Shown piece after piece: positions 59,119 through 60,000 of a stretch of DNA of 60,000 bases. The position numbers and the translations under genes are program-made. The stretch comes from Mesostigma viride. Lineage: Eukaryota; Streptophyta; Mesostigmatophyceae; Mesostigmatales; Mesostigmataceae. Where the stretch lies: positions 141,001 through 201,000 of the forward strand of contig RPFO01000015.1 in assembly GCA_009746045.1 (NCBI GenBank). Direction: 5' to 3'. The notes under the pieces were generated by a model, which saw nothing but the letters and a program-made list of their open reading frames with translations, did not search any database and was not told the DNA's origin. How positions within the stretch are numbered: position 1 is the stretch's first letter; each line of letters opens with the position of its first letter.

Positions 59119-59636
59119 CGCCACAGGGCCCGGGTTGATTATACCCGGGCGGAACGGGGCGTGAGGTGCAGTGCCCCTGAAAAGAACAACCTACGCATTG
59201 TTTAATACTAGCCGTGCAGATTCGGGATATTCTACCCCCGGTCTGTACAGTTAGCGTCTTACTAGCATCACTGAACATAAGTGTTTGCTGACGTCAGTTA
59301 GCTAGGGATAAGGGAGGTTTTGCGACTAAAAGCCGCTCAGGCTGGTCGGCCTCTTTCTTTGCTCGTTGTCGTTGCGGCGGCAGCCGCAGCTAGAGGGGCT
59401 GCGGAGCAAAATCCCAAGAGCACTGGTTGCACCGGCCACTTGGCCGGTGGTGAGACTTCCAGTTGTTAACCAGCCAGGCGTAGTTCCTCGCCCGGTTAAC
59501 TAAAAGAAAAGAAAATGATTACCTCCGGTCCGCACCTTTTCCCCAGCTTGGGGTCTTTGGTGGGCCAGGTGCCGTGACAGGTGCTCACTTGTCGCTCGGT
59601 CGGCCCAGTGCACGAGCTGGTGCTCCGTACCTGGGG
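59119..59636. other. Unassigned sequence with hairpins
   Basis: Starts with GCGCCACAGGGCCCGG, also found in LINE A. A perfect hairpin CACCGGCCA-CT-TGGCCGGTG lies at 59430-59449, and GTTAACCAG...CCCGGTTAAC nearby at about 59464-59501. No gene recognised. Confidence 0.45.
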
Positions 59637-60000
59637 ATGCTTGCACCCCGGGTTGGAGCCGGATGGCTGGCACTGGCGACCCGTGTCTCGGTCCGCGGCC
59701 TGAGGCTTTTTCTTCGGAAATTGCTGCTGGCCAGCAACTTTTGCAACTGCCCTCCGCCGAGGGGGGAGGGGTTGGGGCTGGGGACGGCGATGGGGAAAGC
59801 GCCTAAGCTAGAAATTTTTTCCCCACGCATAGAAACCTCGGCCCGGGGGATGCAGTCTTGGCTGAACGGACTCTCATTCAGCCAGGTTCCTTGGGCTGTG
59901 GCCTCGGGCATCCGGGCTGGCGGGGCCTGGGCTAGGTCCACGTTTTTTCTCGAAGCACCCCGGGTCTATTGGGAGACGGCCATTGCGGTACCGACCCGGG
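59637..60000 (+). CDS. Open-ended ORF at the right window edge, unrecognised
   Basis: The plus frame is open from before 59600 to the last base. First ATGs are at 59637 and 59790. From the second: MGKAPKLEIFSPRIETSARG, then QSWLNGLSFSQVPWAVASGI and FLEAPRVYWETAIAVPTR. Composition looks protein-like (several Trp, mixed charge), but no family was recognised. It could be the start of a retroelement ORF or an exon. The opposite strand is also open here (59585-59941) with a less natural composition. Confidence 0.3.
   Translation, partial: MLAPRVGAGWLALATRVSVRGLRLFLRKLLLASNFCNCPPPRGEGLGLGTAMGKAPKLEIFSPRIETSARGMQSWLNGLSFSQVPWAVASGIRAGGAWARSTFFLEAPRVYWETAIAVPTR

Overview
This window reads as nuclear DNA of a transposon-rich eukaryote, most likely from the green lineage (alga or early streptophyte). 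Four things point there: a spliced gene with GT-AG borders, a membrane protein resembling an uncharacterised plant family, several superfamilies of LTR and non-LTR retrotransposons, and no bacterial operon structure. Only about 3 kb (50.7-53.7 kb) looks like host genes. Almost everything else is mobile DNA, much of it nested.

Layout. 1-15.9 kb: two related Ty3/gypsy elements head to head (G1 on minus, cut by the window edge; G2 on plus). G2 carries a SINE-like insert in its 5' LTR, a LINE 3' end in its protease gene, an 0.8-kb insert with a 21-bp tandem repeat, and an unrelated coding-like block where integrase should be. 15.9-21.5 kb: scraps of a DNA transposon, three fragments of a C-terminal domain resembling a LINE restriction-like endonuclease, and a minus-strand element coding for an L1-ORF1-like protein. 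22.1-37.8 kb: a Russian doll. A copia-like element (C1, 520-bp LTRs, GTGGC target duplication) contains a second one (C2, 345-bp LTRs, CTCCC duplication), which itself contains a 1.69-kb DNA transposon (14-bp terminal inverted repeats, TTAG duplication). C2 has two long intact ORFs and LTRs that read as identical, so it is a recent insertion. 37.9-39.6 kb: second copy of the ORF1 element, opposite orientation. 39.7-47.1 kb: a third LTR element (G3, 712-bp LTRs, CTTAG duplication) whose gag is split by an RNase H/integrase/chromodomain segment. 47.1-49.6 kb and 54.7-59.1 kb: 5'-truncated LINEs of at least two families with TAAT-type tails, inserted into each other.

Host genes. 50.7-51.26 kb (minus): a two-exon MZT1/GIP1 gene (gamma-tubulin complex partner). 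51.9-53.6 kb (plus): a secreted-pathway, five-helix membrane protein with a long acidic luminal or extracellular region. They are divergent and share about 640 bp of intergenic DNA.

The most unusual system is the C1/C2 pair. Both have copia-type RT and RNase H, but the domain order is Gag, integrase with a GPY/F-like tail, a retropepsin-like domain whose active-site D-T-G reads D-T-Q, then RT and RNase H. LTR ends are AGTT...AACT rather than TG...CA. The ORF boundary in C2 is a -1 overlap with a run of eight C.
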